64,000 bases of DNA, taken from assembly GCF_001704115.1 (NCBI RefSeq), contig NZ_CP016895.1:2356001-2420000 (forward strand), read 5' to 3'. The DNA comes from Acinetobacter larvae. Lineage in GTDB: Bacteria > Pseudomonadota > Gammaproteobacteria > Pseudomonadales > Moraxellaceae. The position numbers and the translations under genes are program-made. This document shows positions 29,433 to 38,849 of the stretch, one piece after another. The notes under the pieces were generated by a model. The model made no database searches. It saw nothing but the letters and a program-made list of their open reading frames with translations, and had not been told where the DNA came from. Position 1 is the stretch's first letter; the number at the start of each line of letters is the position of its first letter.

Positions 29433-29945
29433 TTAATCATTTTTTAAACAGCCATCTTTTTGATCTCCCGCCCACTCAAGGTTATATATACCTGCTAATA
29501 AATTGAATCTTAAATTTATTCTTTTTCGCCGATTTCTGTACACACAGGATAAGATTTTAAAGATTTTCATTCTTCCAAAAACATGCTCAATACCAATTCG
29601 TCTACGGCTGATTTCTTTATTGAATTTTTTCAGCTGCTTATCTAGAGCACACCCTCTTTTAGCCTTAAAAGGAACCAAGCAACCAAATCCAAGTTTTTCT
29701 ATACCTAAATAGCCCTTGTCAACTATAAAAAATGGTTTAAATTTAAGATATTTAATACTTTTATTAAATATCTTAAAATCATGAACTCTACCTTTATCGC
29801 AACAAACACTCAGTATTTTACCGGTCATATAGTGCATTGAAACTTGAAATTTAATCGTGTGACGTTTCTTTTTGCCGCTATACCATTTTTTCTGTTTTTT
29901 TTGGACGTTGCACGAAAATCTCTGTTGCGTCAACGACAACAACAT
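29433..29945 (-). CDS. IS5-family transposase, OrfB (catalytic C-terminal part)
   Basis: This frame encodes the C-terminal half of a DDE transposase: GRVHDFKIFNKS, the second aspartate in FIVDKGYLG, and the glutamate in RRRIGIEHVFGRMKIFKIL. It overlaps OrfA at an A8 run (29897-29904). OrfB is in the +1 frame relative to OrfA, so a +1 (or -2) ribosomal shift, or slippage losing one A in the mRNA, would fuse them. The nominal ATG at 29945 is probably not used on its own. Confidence 0.85.
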   Translation of the reverse strand: MLLSLTQQRFSCNVQKKQKKWYSGKKKRHTIKFQVSMHYMTGKILSVCCDKGRVHDFKIFNKSIKYLKFKPFFIVDKGYLGIEKLGFGCLVPFKAKRGCALDKQLKKFNKEISRRRIGIEHVFGRMKIFKILSCVYRNRRKRINLRFNLLAGIYNLEWAGDQKDGCLKND

Positions 29946-30333
29946 CCCAATTAGCTTCTTCTCGATCAGGCATTTGTTTGGGTAGACTAAATTTCCCTGA
30001 TTTAATCAGAATATCTTCAATCTTACGGGTGGTTCGGAGTGCACTGGTTTCTGAAACACCATAATTCATGCCGACATGGAATAGCGTTCTATATTCCCGC
30101 CAATACTCTAAACACAAGAGAAGACGGTCTTCTAAGGGCAATTTTGGAGGGCGACCCTTGCCAGTATTGACTGGTAATTGAACTCTTAATTCATCCATCA
30201 TTAAATTAAATGTGGACCAACTAATGCCTGTAAGTCTGCGAAACTTATCATCAGGTAACTTTTTAACGTCTTTATATCTCATTGAGATATTATCGCTAAG
30301 AATTAGATTTTTAGCTGTATAGTTGGTAATCAA
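29878..30333 (-). CDS. IS5-family transposase, OrfA (N-terminal part)
   Basis: The N-terminal half of the transposase: a helix-turn-helix-like DUF4096-type domain (FRRLTGISWSTFNLMMDELR, YWREYRTLFHVGMNYGVSETSALR), then the first catalytic aspartate in VVVVDATEIFVQRPKK. The true start may be the ATG at 30282 (MRYKDVKKLP). The frame ends just after the A-rich overlap with OrfB. Confidence 0.85.
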   Translation of the reverse strand: MITNYTAKNLILSDNISMRYKDVKKLPDDKFRRLTGISWSTFNLMMDELRVQLPVNTGKGRPPKLPLEDRLLLCLEYWREYRTLFHVGMNYGVSETSALRTTRKIEDILIKSGKFSLPKQMPDREEANWDVVVVDATEIFVQRPKKTEKMV

Positions 30334-30413
30334 ACAGCTGTGTATTTTTTAATTTATGAAGGAAGTCTAATATTGGGCAATATAACAGTAGATACGCTGA
30401 GGAAAATAAATTG

Positions 30414-31115
30414 ATGCAAAAGATATTATGGAAGCAGGGAATGTTCATCACCCTGATGGCTATTATTTTGACCATCTCTGCATGTAATAAAATTGAAGCG
30501 CTGATTCCTAAAAAATTAGAGCCTGTTGCGTCATATGAAGGGCGCAATCAAATGTATCCAGCAGATTTTGACGCACGACAAAAACTCGCGCATTCACTGA
30601 AACGTAATTATGTCTATCAAAATAATAATACAGAAATTTTACAGCTGCTCGATACAGATGAAGAATCTGCCCATCAGCAACAGACTTTAGTTAACGAAGT
30701 CTACTCTGCTTTTCCAATTTTTAATCTAGAGCAATTAGATCATACTCTCAGTCAATATAGCCGCTATATACCAGGTTTAACAATACCGAATGATATTAAA
30801 GAACAACTACAACAGGTAGATTTTAATAAAAATATAATCATCGTCACCTCTGTTCCGATGCTACCGCTTGGCAAAGAATATACCGCTGCGGTCTTCATAC
30901 CGATAGCACATCGCGTAAAAAAAGCAGCCAGCTTTTCAGACACACTAAATATTGATGTCGAGTTTGCATATAATCTGATGCAAAATCCTGAAGACCTTTT
31001 ACGACCAACTCTAAAATGGCAAACCGAGTTTTATATCGTACCGCACTATAATAAAAAGCAGCTGCTGATCGCATTTAAAGATAAAGCGCTTAAAGATGAA
31101 TATACAATACGCTAA
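30414..31115 (+). CDS. Hypothetical lipoprotein, 233 residues
   Basis: The N terminus (MQKILWKQG, hydrophobic MFITLMAIILTISAC, then NK) is a lipoprotein signal with the lipobox cysteine in ISAC. The rest (residues 20-233) is soluble and I recognise no family in it. GAGGAAAA precedes the ATG at 30414; a TTG one codon earlier is not needed. The IS5 element ends only 46 bases upstream, so the native promoter has probably been displaced or replaced. Confidence 0.75.
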   Translation: MQKILWKQGMFITLMAIILTISACNKIEALIPKKLEPVASYEGRNQMYPADFDARQKLAHSLKRNYVYQNNNTEILQLLDTDEESAHQQQTLVNEVYSAFPIFNLEQLDHTLSQYSRYIPGLTIPNDIKEQLQQVDFNKNIIIVTSVPMLPLGKEYTAAVFIPIAHRVKKAASFSDTLNIDVEFAYNLMQNPEDLLRPTLKWQTEFYIVPHYNKKQLLIAFKDKALKDEYTIR

Positions 31116-31318
31116 AGTTAGACATGCTGCTATTTCGGACTTATGTTTCTGAATTCTATCGCTGAATTATGTTTCTGACTTATGTTTCAGAATTCTGTTT
31201 CTGAATGATGCTCCGATAGATTATGCTGCAAAGAATAAAGCCTACTCGCCCTTTCTACATCAATTGAAGCCAATTGTAGAGGTAGCGCGTAGGCTGCTCA
31301 GTATATGACGCCGATACC

Positions 31319-31513
31319 TTAACGTGGCACGGCAGGGAATGCATCCTCTGCCAAGGCAGCTAAAATCACCTCAAGATCTGCTTGGCTTTGTAAAGACACC
31401 AATTTCTTTTCGACATCGATTTCGACCTGTGCGGCTGGATCAACGGCTTTAATCGTTGCAGTCACACCACGGGCACAACCACCACATGTCATATTTTCAA
31501 TATAAAGTTGCAT
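31319..31513 (-). CDS. copZ: CopZ-like copper chaperone (HMA domain)
   Basis: A 64-residue single heavy-metal-associated domain with the metal site MTCGGC near residue 8. CopZ-type chaperones carry Cu(I) in the cytosol and hand it to CopA. It is the last gene of the copA-cueR-copZ set and has its own CueR-type promoter box 51 bases upstream of the ATG. Confidence 0.9.
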   Translation of the reverse strand: MQLYIENMTCGGCARGVTATIKAVDPAAQVEIDVEKKLVSLQSQADLEVILAALAEDAFPAVPR

Positions 31514-31563
31514 GATAAGAACTCTCCTTCATCTATTGCACAACTAAAGCATCCTACACACTG

Positions 31564-31592
31564 TAAAGCTTCCGATAGGGTCAAGGTCAAGT
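31564..31592 (-). promoter_or_regulatory. CueR-type promoter box of copZ
   Basis: On the minus strand the sequence reads ACTTGACCTTGACC, then a short spacer, then GGAAGCTTTA. It matches the copA upstream box at nearly every position. This is the long-spacer MerR-family promoter arrangement (TTGACC as the -35) expected for CueR. Confidence 0.85.
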
Positions 31593-31660
31593 CGAACTGA
31601 ATATTTTTAGAACTTAGAACTTAGAACTTAGAACAATGTATCTACAACAATATGAAGTAT

Positions 31661-32053
31661 TTATACGCCTTGTTCTAATTGATCTAAAATACAACATTGC
31701 GGATGTTCATCTCCCGCACACGCTGCAACCGATTGCTCTAAGACGGCAACCATATGCTGTAAGCTGGCAATTTTTTGTTTAAGTTGCTGAATATGTTGTT
31801 GGGCTAAATGTTTGACTGAAGCACTTTGTCTGTGTTCATGCAGCCACAGCCCTAACAAGGCTTTAATCTGTTCTGTGGCAAAGCCAAGCTGCTTCGCATG
31901 CACAATAAACTGTAAAGTTTTTAGGTCTTGATCACTATATACCCGATACCCTGCGGCACTTCGCTGCACCGGCGCAATTAATCCCGTTTGTTCATAATAA
32001 CGGATCATTTTTGCCGATATACCTGAGCGTTTTGCAATTTGTCCTATATTCAT
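31661..32053 (-). CDS. cueR: CueR, MerR-family copper-responsive regulator
   Basis: A 130-residue MerR-family protein. The HTH is MNIGQIAKRSGISAKMIRYYEQTGLI, followed by the long dimerisation helix. The C-terminal metal loop CAGDEHPQCC has the two cysteines that bind Cu(I) in CueR. It sits between copA and copZ on the same strand. Both neighbours carry a CueR box, so it most likely activates both when copper rises. Confidence 0.93.
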   Translation of the reverse strand: MNIGQIAKRSGISAKMIRYYEQTGLIAPVQRSAAGYRVYSDQDLKTLQFIVHAKQLGFATEQIKALLGLWLHEHRQSASVKHLAQQHIQQLKQKIASLQHMVAVLEQSVAACAGDEHPQCCILDQLEQGV

Positions 32054-32240
32054 ATTGACCTCAACCTAACAAAACCGTCGCATAGCCGTCTATGATTTGA
32101 TTTGCCTAATTTTCTATCATTTGCCTGATTGGGCGCAGTCTTATGCCAACGCAGTGCTCAGACCACCTGAACACCTCGCAAACGACGGATACTTTAGCAC
32201 AACAGCACTTCACTAAAAGCTTTTTAACTTTTGCAATATA

Positions 32241-34907
32241 TCACGTTTGTACTTTAAAACGTGTCAATCTCAAGGCATTGCTCAAGACAAAAACCGAGGA
32301 CATGGCCATCGCCGCAGCGGCAAAAATCGGCGACAATAACAGCCCAAAATGTGGATATAAAACACCGGCTGCCACGGGAATCAATGCTGCATTGTAGACA
32401 AAAGCCCAAAATAGATTTTGTTTGATGTTCTGAATGGTTGCCTTACTTAAAGCAATTGCATTGACCACACCATCTAATTGTCCCGAAATCAACACCACAT
32501 CTGCCGCTTCAATGGCAATATCGGTGCCTGTACCAATGGCAATCCCTACATCTGCTGCCGCCAGTGCGGGTGCATCATTGATGCCATCCCCCACATAGGC
32601 GACATGACCATATTGTTGTTGTAGACTTTTGACGGCATTGACTTTATCTTCAGGCAATACTTCGGCAATGACTTCATCGATATTTAATTGTTTGGCAATT
32701 GCTTCAGCTGTATGGCGGTTGTCACCACTGATCATCACCACTTTTAAGCCCAATTGATGCAAGGCTTGAATGGCAGTATAGCTGCTGGCTTTGATCGGAT
32801 CGGCAACCGCCATTAATGCAGCCAACTGATCTTCCACGGCGATATAAATCGGTGTTTTGGCTTCTTCACCCAGCTGCTGTGCAATGGTTGCAAATACACT
32901 GACATCATGCCCAAGCTTTTGCATAAAGCGATCTGCACCAATGTAAATCATTTGACCCGCAACACGCGCTTGGATGCCAAAACCAGTAATCGACTGAAAT
33001 TCTTCAAGCGGCAGCAAGGCAAGCCCTTGTTGTTGTGCCGACTCGACGATGGCATGGGCAATTGGATGCTCAGATTTAGACTCAAGACTTGCCACTTGTG
33101 CCAACAGTTGTTCCCGTTGAAAAGCTGGTCGTACTTCAAAATCAGTCAATTGCGGCTTGCCTTCGGTCAAGGTTCCGGTTTTATCGACCGCGACCACCTG
33201 GGCCTGCTGTAAAGACTGCAAGGCATCGCCCTGACGGAATAAAATACCCAGTTCCGCCCCACGCCCTGTACCCACCATAATTGAAGTCGGTGTCGCCAAT
33301 CCCATCGCACAGGGACAAGCAATAATCAGTACGGCTACAGCATTGACCAAAGCAAAACTTAAGGCTGGATCTGGTCCAAAAATAAACCAGATCAAGAACG
33401 TGAGCACTGCCAATATCATCACCACAGGCACAAACCACAAGGTGATTTTATCGACTACTGCTTGAATGGGAAGCTTCGCGCCCTGTGCTCGTTCAACCAT
33501 TTGAATAATTTGCGCCAATACTGTCGCTTCAGCAACGGCAGTTGCTCGAATTTGCAAACTACCAGTCTGGTTAATGGTGCCGCCAACCACCTCATCTCCG
33601 ATCTGTTTCGCCACAGCCAAAGGCTCGCCACTCAACATGGATTCATCGATATAACTTTGACCACTGGTGACCTTACCATCGACAGGGACACGTTCACCCG
33701 GACGTATTTCAATTCGCATGCCTGTTTGCACTTGCATAATCGGTAAATCGACGAATTGATCACCTTGTAAAACATGTGCTGTTTTGGCTTGCATGCCAAT
33801 TAAATGCTGAATAGCTTGTGAGGTACGCCCTTTGGCTTTGGCTTCAAAAAAACGCCCCAATAAAATAAGGGTAATAATCACTGCGGCAGCTTCAAAATAG
33901 ACGTTGACCGTATTTTCTGGCAAATACTGCGGTGCAAAAGTCGCTACCAAGGAAAAGCCATATGCGGCAAGGCTTCCCACTGCCACCAAAGAGTTCATAT
34001 CGGGTGCCAGACGCCATAATGCTGGCAAACCTTTTTGATAAAAATGCCGTCCAGGCAAACACATCACCAAGCCAGTCAATAAGGCTTGGATATACCAGCT
34101 ATTTTGCATACCGATATGTTCGGCAATCCACATGTGGAAAGCTGGAATCATGTGTGATCCCATTTCCAAAATAAACACCGGCAAGGTCAGCAATAAAGCC
34201 AAAATAAAATTAAATTTTAACTGTTGTTGCTCATGCTCTTTACGCTGCTGTTGTGACTTATTTTGCTCATTCGATGCCAGACTTGCCTGATAACCCGCCT
34301 GTTGTATCGCATAAATCAGATCGTTCACATTGAGCCCGGGGTCAGCTTTGATCGTTGCACTTTCGGTCGCTAAATTGACCGTCGCTTTTTCCACAGCAGC
34401 AATTTTTTGCAAAGCTTTTTCCACACGCCCCACGCAGGATGCACAGCTCATTCCCGTAATATTTAATACTATTTCAGCCGGCACAACCTGATAACCTGCT
34501 GCTTGAATGGCATGATCTAGTATTTCTGGTTTCAGTCTTGCCAAATGTAAGATACTGGCGGTTTCCGTTGCCAAATTGACCTGTGCTTGTAATACGCCTG
34601 GTACTTTTTTTAAGGCTTTTTCTACCCGCCCAACACAAGATGCACAGCTCATCCCCGTGATCTGCAATTGCTGCTGCTGAGTGGCTTCCGCCTGATAACC
34701 AGCGCGTGCCAGAGCCGCCGCGAGTATTTCATAATCAAGTGGCTGATCACTCGACACATGCGCCGTTTCAGTGGCTAGATTGACATGTGCAGCTTGAACG
34801 CCAGAGACTTTTAATAATGCTTTTTCTGCTCGCGCCACACATGAGGCGCAAGTCATGCCTTCAACTCCAAAAACCAGCTGATAGGGTGAGGAACGCTTTG
34901 TATCCAT
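32241..34907 (-). CDS. copA: Cu+-exporting P1B-type ATPase CopA with three HMA domains
   Basis: An 888-residue heavy-metal ATPase. Three N-terminal HMA domains carry CASC at residues 20-23, 88-91 and 155-158. The core has the transmembrane CPC site ([13 protein letters not shown]), phosphorylation loop [11 protein letters not shown], the HP motif in [10 protein letters not shown] and hinge [10 protein letters not shown]. Eight membrane spans are expected. It pumps Cu(I) from cytosol to periplasm. Most bacterial CopA have one or two HMA domains, so three is at the high end. The ATG at 34907 follows GGGG; a TTG two codons earlier is unlikely. Confidence 0.96.
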   Translation of the reverse strand: MDTKRSSPYQLVFGVEGMTCASCVARAEKALLKVSGVQAAHVNLATETAHVSSDQPLDYEILAAALARAGYQAEATQQQQLQITGMSCASCVGRVEKALKKVPGVLQAQVNLATETASILHLARLKPEILDHAIQAAGYQVVPAEIVLNITGMSCASCVGRVEKALQKIAAVEKATVNLATESATIKADPGLNVNDLIYAIQQAGYQASLASNEQNKSQQQRKEHEQQQLKFNFILALLLTLPVFILEMGSHMIPAFHMWIAEHIGMQNSWYIQALLTGLVMCLPGRHFYQKGLPALWRLAPDMNSLVAVGSLAAYGFSLVATFAPQYLPENTVNVYFEAAAVIITLILLGRFFEAKAKGRTSQAIQHLIGMQAKTAHVLQGDQFVDLPIMQVQTGMRIEIRPGERVPVDGKVTSGQSYIDESMLSGEPLAVAKQIGDEVVGGTINQTGSLQIRATAVAEATVLAQIIQMVERAQGAKLPIQAVVDKITLWFVPVVMILAVLTFLIWFIFGPDPALSFALVNAVAVLIIACPCAMGLATPTSIMVGTGRGAELGILFRQGDALQSLQQAQVVAVDKTGTLTEGKPQLTDFEVRPAFQREQLLAQVASLESKSEHPIAHAIVESAQQQGLALLPLEEFQSITGFGIQARVAGQMIYIGADRFMQKLGHDVSVFATIAQQLGEEAKTPIYIAVEDQLAALMAVADPIKASSYTAIQALHQLGLKVVMISGDNRHTAEAIAKQLNIDEVIAEVLPEDKVNAVKSLQQQYGHVAYVGDGINDAPALAAADVGIAIGTGTDIAIEAADVVLISGQLDGVVNAIALSKATIQNIKQNLFWAFVYNAALIPVAAGVLYPHFGLLLSPIFAAAAMAMSSVFVLSNALRLTRFKVQT

Positions 34908-34948
34908 GATCAAAACCCCAAGAAGATGAGAATAATATGCATCTAGCT

Positions 34949-34977
34949 TAAAGCTTCCAATACGGTCAAGGTCAAGT
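34949..34977 (-). promoter_or_regulatory. CueR-type promoter box of copA
   Basis: On the minus strand: ACTTGACCTTGACC, spacer, TTGGAAGCTTTA, starting about 40 bases before the copA ATG. It is nearly identical to the box before copZ and fits a MerR-family promoter. Confidence 0.85.
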
Positions 34978-35015
34978 GATATGCTGTCACTGCCAGCCTC
35001 AATGCTGGGCTAAAA

Positions 35016-35693
35016 TCAGCGTGACTTTTGTGCAAGAAAGCCTTGATAACACAGTACTTGGCTATAACTACTTACTGTTGCAAAACCACTGTCGAGTAGT
35101 CGCTGCTGATAAACAGCGCTATCATCGACATAAAAATCATCGTGTAAGCGTTGTAGCATTTTTTGACTTTGTATGGCACTCAAGCCTTGTTGTTGACATA
35201 ATTTCGCCAAAGCGGATAAATCTTCAGTGCGTGGTGATTGCATTAAGTCATAGCTGAGTAAAATGGCACCAGCCGCTAAGCGTAGATAGATTTGCTGGAA
35301 TAATGCTGTTTTATCTGTATGGGCAATAAAGTGGGCAACCAAGATCAATAATGCCGCATCAAATTGCGCATCAGCGGGTAATTGATGTACATCTGCTTGT
35401 ATAAATTGCACACGATGTGCTTGGCCCATTGCGCTGATCTTCGCTTGCGCTTTTTCTAACATCGTGGCGGACAAATCTGTAGCGGTGAACGTCCAATCAG
35501 ACTGCAGTGCCAATAATGCTGCCAATTCATAGCCTGTGCCACAGCCCACAACTAAAATATGTGCGCGTTGCGGTAAATAGCTTTCTAATAACACCGCAAT
35601 CTGTTGGTGTACTAAGTGATAACCAGGAATCAGTTTTAAAATATGCTGATCATACTGATCGACTACATCTGGATGAGCGAAGTCCTTAGCCAT
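35016..35693 (-). CDS. Class I SAM-dependent methyltransferase
   Basis: A 225-residue methyltransferase. The SAM site is ILVVGCGTGYELAALL, followed by FTATDLSATMLEKAQAKI and VQFIQADVHQLP, with FDAALLILVAHFI as motif IV. I prefer the ATG at 35693 (MAKDFAHPDVVDQYDQHI), which has AAGAG seven bases upstream; an earlier ATG at 35747 adds 18 residues without family resemblance. The substrate is unknown and the gene has no functional neighbours. Confidence 0.85.
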   Translation of the reverse strand: MAKDFAHPDVVDQYDQHILKLIPGYHLVHQQIAVLLESYLPQRAHILVVGCGTGYELAALLALQSDWTFTATDLSATMLEKAQAKISAMGQAHRVQFIQADVHQLPADAQFDAALLILVAHFIAHTDKTALFQQIYLRLAAGAILLSYDLMQSPRTEDLSALAKLCQQQGLSAIQSQKMLQRLHDDFYVDDSAVYQQRLLDSGFATVSSYSQVLCYQGFLAQKSR

Positions 35694-35837
35694 ATGCTTC
35701 TCTTGCAACACATTGAAAGCACTATCTATACCTTGCCAATACGCCAAAGTCTACCGATTTAGACAACTTAAGCAATTTAAACAACAGGCTGGGGCTGCAA
35801 TAATGAATGACCTCAAGTAAAATGATCAAAACAAAAT

Positions 35838-36548
35838 TTACTGCATATTATCAAACCCTATGCCATCATTAAACATGGTCATTTCACTAAACAAAGCAAT
35901 CAAGTGATCAGCCACAGTACGTACACGTTGACTACTCAGGACATGGCTTTGTGCGACCAACCAAATTGGTTGCTGGAGTTGCTGTGTAGGATGAACGCGC
36001 AGCAAATCACGTTGTTGAGCAATAAACCTTGGTAGGATGGCTATGCCTAAATTTTGCTGTACCGCGTGGATTTGCATCGACAGCGTATTGCATTGTAGGA
36101 CACAACTTTTATGTTTTAAAAAGCGCTTAAGAAAACGCGCCAATTGCAAATCTTGTTGCGACTCAGTCCAACCAATATAAGCATAATCTTGTTCATCGCT
36201 ATGCTGTAGATAGTGAGGTGTACCATAAAATGCAAAAGCCAATGCCCCCAAACGGCGAATGGTAACGTTGCCCTGCTCTGGCTGTATGGTACGAATGGCT
36301 AAATCCACATCACGGCGATGTACATTACGTATTTCCACTCCTGTGCTTAACTCAATACGTAATTTGGGATGCTGCTGATAGAGTGTTTGCAATGCAGGTA
36401 ACACCAAGGTATAAGCTAAATTTTCAGGTACAGCTATACGTACTAAACCTTCAACCTGATTATGTATTTGTGCAACTGGATTAATCGCCAATATCATTGC
36501 TGCGAAATATTTAGACCATGCTCTGATCAACATTTTAAAAGGCATCAT
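35838..36548 (-). pseudogene. LysR-family regulator remnant lacking its DNA-binding domain
   Basis: This frame encodes an entire LysR effector-binding domain (VEGLVRIAVPENLAYTLVLPAL, then RRDVDLAIR, to the C terminus) but no winged helix. LysR homology appears to begin near base 36485; the 20-odd residues before it are read antisense through an MFS gene fragment. About 65-85 N-terminal residues, the DNA-binding part, are gone. A deletion that also removed the start of the divergent MFS gene explains both. It is unlikely to act as a regulator. Confidence 0.75.
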
Positions 36549-36912
36549 GTTTGGTTTTATGCTGAGTTTATTAGCATTGGGCTACTTTATGACACAGCTC
36601 AATCTATATTTTACGATTGCACTACTCTGTCTGTGGGGCGGTGCAGCCGCGATTTTATTTATCGCCTTGCAAAGCTATGTTATTAAAACTGCGCAACAAC
36701 ATGCGCAAGGTGCCGTTGCAATTTATGTGGCAATTTTTAATGCCAGTATTGGTCTTGGTGCATTGGGAAGCGCACAATTATTACGCTACCTACCTTTCAA
36801 CCATATTCTGCAACTGCTGGCACTAGGCAGCATCTTGGGTTTGTACTGTATACGAAAAGCAGAACAAGCGCACTCTGTCGCAAATCACGCGATCTCGCAT
36901 CGAACAGACTAA
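36484..36912 (+). pseudogene. MFS transporter remnant, C-terminal third only
   Basis: From about 36484 the plus frame reads IANIIAAKYLDHALINILKG, like the motif-A loop of the second MFS half, followed by about four hydrophobic spans to the stop at 36912. The first eight or so spans are missing. An internal ATG at 36547 gives 121 residues. Its 5' boundary coincides with that of the truncated LysR gene on the other strand. Confidence 0.75.
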
Positions 36913-37052
36913 TGCGCGTTATCGTTTACTGACATCACAAAACACATGACATCTCATGCCGATTCGCCACAAATCTTTCAGGTAAATACCCTTAAAAATT
37001 TACATGAACAATACAGTTTTTTTAAAAAACTTGATACTTACTTTTAGGTAAG

Positions 37053-37075
37053 TACTTACTAATAATTAGTAAGTA
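37053..37075. promoter_or_regulatory. 23-bp perfect palindrome, TetR-operator-like
   Basis: Half-sites TACTTACTAAT and ATTAGTAAGTA flank a single central A. It overlaps another palindrome GTAAGTACTTAC (37048-37059). The position, about 85 bases before the DsbA-like gene, and the TACTTACT/AGTAAGTA sequence are typical for TetR-family operators. No TetR gene adjoins it. Confidence 0.7.
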
Positions 37076-37159
37076 GATTAGCATAGTCTGCAATCCAATA
37101 TTTAAGGCATGCTATCGCAGATGATGTGCTATGCATGCCCTGTTAAAACGAGATCAGCT

Positions 37160-37798
37160 ATGTCAATAAAGACCTTACACTGGATCGTCGATCCAATTTG
37201 TGGCTGGAGCTATGCTGCATTGCCACTGATCCAACAGATTGAGCAAAAACAGCTTTGCCCACAGCAGTTACATTTTGGTGGTCTGTTTATCGGTGATCGT
37301 TGCCAAGCAATGGATGGCGAATTAAGAGCACGCATTACACAATTTGATCACCAGATTCATCAGCGCACAGGGGCGCAATTTGGTGAGGATTATCTAAAAC
37401 GTTTACAAGATCCAAGCTTGGTGCTCAATTCACTCCCAGCCATTCAAGCTTTGGTTGCACTCAAAAAAAGTGGGAATGATCAATTACTTATTTCCTACTT
37501 AACACAATTACAAGTGGCTTATTATCAGTATGGCAAGAATATTAATCAGCTGGAAACCCTATATAAACTCTTGCCCACTGCCAATATGCATGCTGCGCAA
37601 TGGCAACAAACTATTGCAGCAGTTACAGCCGATGATGTGAATCTGGAGTTTAACCATGCGCACGCTCTACTCCATCAAGTCGGCGGGCAGGGTTATCCCA
37701 CTGCAGTATTAGAAAGCAGTGCTGGCTACCAAAATATTGCTGTCGCAGATTATTATCATCGTACAGCAGATTTTGCCGCACTGATTCAAACCCAATAA
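37160..37798 (+). CDS. DsbA-family (FrnE-like) thioredoxin-fold protein
   Basis: A 212-residue DsbA/FrnE-like protein without a signal peptide, so cytosolic. The N-terminal active-site region reads WIVDPICGWSYAALP. The family's usual CxWC or CPWC pair is reduced to one cysteine (Cys14; the second position is Ser17), as in several glutathione-transferase-like or isomerase-like members. The C-terminal part GGQGYPTAVLE contains the cis-proline loop. I chose the ATG at 37160 since the preceding 17 codons look non-coding. It is followed 62 bases later by the MBL-fold gene, likely co-transcribed. Confidence 0.82.
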   Translation: MSIKTLHWIVDPICGWSYAALPLIQQIEQKQLCPQQLHFGGLFIGDRCQAMDGELRARITQFDHQIHQRTGAQFGEDYLKRLQDPSLVLNSLPAIQALVALKKSGNDQLLISYLTQLQVAYYQYGKNINQLETLYKLLPTANMHAAQWQQTIAAVTADDVNLEFNHAHALLHQVGGQGYPTAVLESSAGYQNIAVADYYHRTADFAALIQTQ

Positions 37799-37860
37799 TA
37801 TTGCCAAGACCCCACACACAATACATCGAACATCGAACAGCAAAAATAGGAACCATGATT

Positions 37861-38718
37861 ATGAATACACTGCTAAAAACCATCGCCATCAGCACCGCTT
37901 TATTCAGCTCACAACTGTTTGCAGGTACATTGAGTTATAAAACCTATAATCCTCAACAACAGGCCATCTTTCCGGTCAGCTCTACCCTGATTGTGGGCGA
38001 TAAAGATGCGGTATTGGTCGATGCGCAATTTAGTACCAAAGATGCTGAACAGTTGGTACAACTGATTAAGGATAGCGGTAAAAACTTAAAATACATTGTC
38101 ATTAGCGCTGGCGATCCAGATTTTTATTTTGGTTTAGAGCCGATTGTCAAAGCATTTCCAAACACGCCTATTCTTGCTTCAGAACAAGTTGTTGCGCATA
38201 TTGAGAAAACCAAAGACGCCAAATTGGCTTATTGGGGGCCGATTTTAAAAGATGCAGCACCACAACAGCTCTATGTACCGACCATCAGCAAAACTAAAAA
38301 CTTTGAATTGGAAGGACATAAAATTCAACTCAAAGCCCCTCAATCTTATGCAGCGTATTTATGGGTACCGAGTACCCGTACAGTATTAGGAGGCGTTGGT
38401 ATTAGTTCAGGTATTCATGTCTGGACCGCCGATGCACAAACAGCAAAACAACGCCAAGATTGGCAACGCACCTTGCAACAAATCCAATCTTTAGGTGCAA
38501 CTACGGTAATCCCTGGACATTATATTGGTGACATGCCAAAACAAACTGAAGCCGTACAATTTACCGCGCAATATCTCAAAGATTTTGAAAAAGCGTTAAA
38601 ACAACATAAAGCCTCTGGCGAAGTGATTGCTGAGATGAAAACTCAATATCCAACACTTGCTGAAGAGAGTTCGTTAGAGCTCAGCTCTAAAGTCAATACT
38701 GGTGAAATGCCATGGTAA
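37861..38718 (+). CDS. Periplasmic metallo-beta-lactamase-fold protein with altered metal site
   Basis: A 285-residue MBL-fold protein with a clear signal peptide (MNTLLKTIAISTALFSSQLFA). The usual HxHxDH metal motif is replaced by ISAGDPDFYFG (residues 81-91), which keeps only the aspartates. The downstream PGHY histidine (His220) remains. Related MBL proteins reading SHGDPDxYFG are common, so this one has lost one more ligand. It may bind one metal or none. I chose the ATG at 37861 because AGGAA is eight bases upstream. The natural substrate is unknown. Confidence 0.82.
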   Translation: MNTLLKTIAISTALFSSQLFAGTLSYKTYNPQQQAIFPVSSTLIVGDKDAVLVDAQFSTKDAEQLVQLIKDSGKNLKYIVISAGDPDFYFGLEPIVKAFPNTPILASEQVVAHIEKTKDAKLAYWGPILKDAAPQQLYVPTISKTKNFELEGHKIQLKAPQSYAAYLWVPSTRTVLGGVGISSGIHVWTADAQTAKQRQDWQRTLQQIQSLGATTVIPGHYIGDMPKQTEAVQFTAQYLKDFEKALKQHKASGEVIAEMKTQYPTLAEESSLELSSKVNTGEMPW

Positions 38719-38849
38719 TACCGTCGCGCCAATAACGCGAATAAGTTGTTCTTCTTTGCAATATCGCTATAGATCTTTTATATAGCGGTATTGCTATAGG
38801 TATATGGCTATAGGTGTAGTTTAAAGTCCTGCTGTTTATAATGTCTGAG

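Larger units (their letters stand above)
29422..30367 (-). mobile_element. IS5-family insertion sequence (two-ORF transposase)
   Basis: A 946-bp element bounded by inverted ends GACTTCCTTCAT on the left and the matching ATGAAGGAAGTC on the right, the latter at 30356-30367. TAATA occurs directly outside both ends (29417-29421 and 30368-30372). If the duplication is shorter, as usual for IS5 subgroups, the boundaries shift by one or two bases. The transposase is split into two overlapping frames on the minus strand, as in the IS427/IS1031-type groups. Both frames look intact. It sits between smvA and the lipoprotein gene. Confidence 0.9.

Noticed and set aside
37801-37860. An earlier start for the MBL-fold protein.
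   Set aside because: It would place 20 non-signal residues before a clear signal peptide, whereas ATG 37861 has a good ribosome-binding site.
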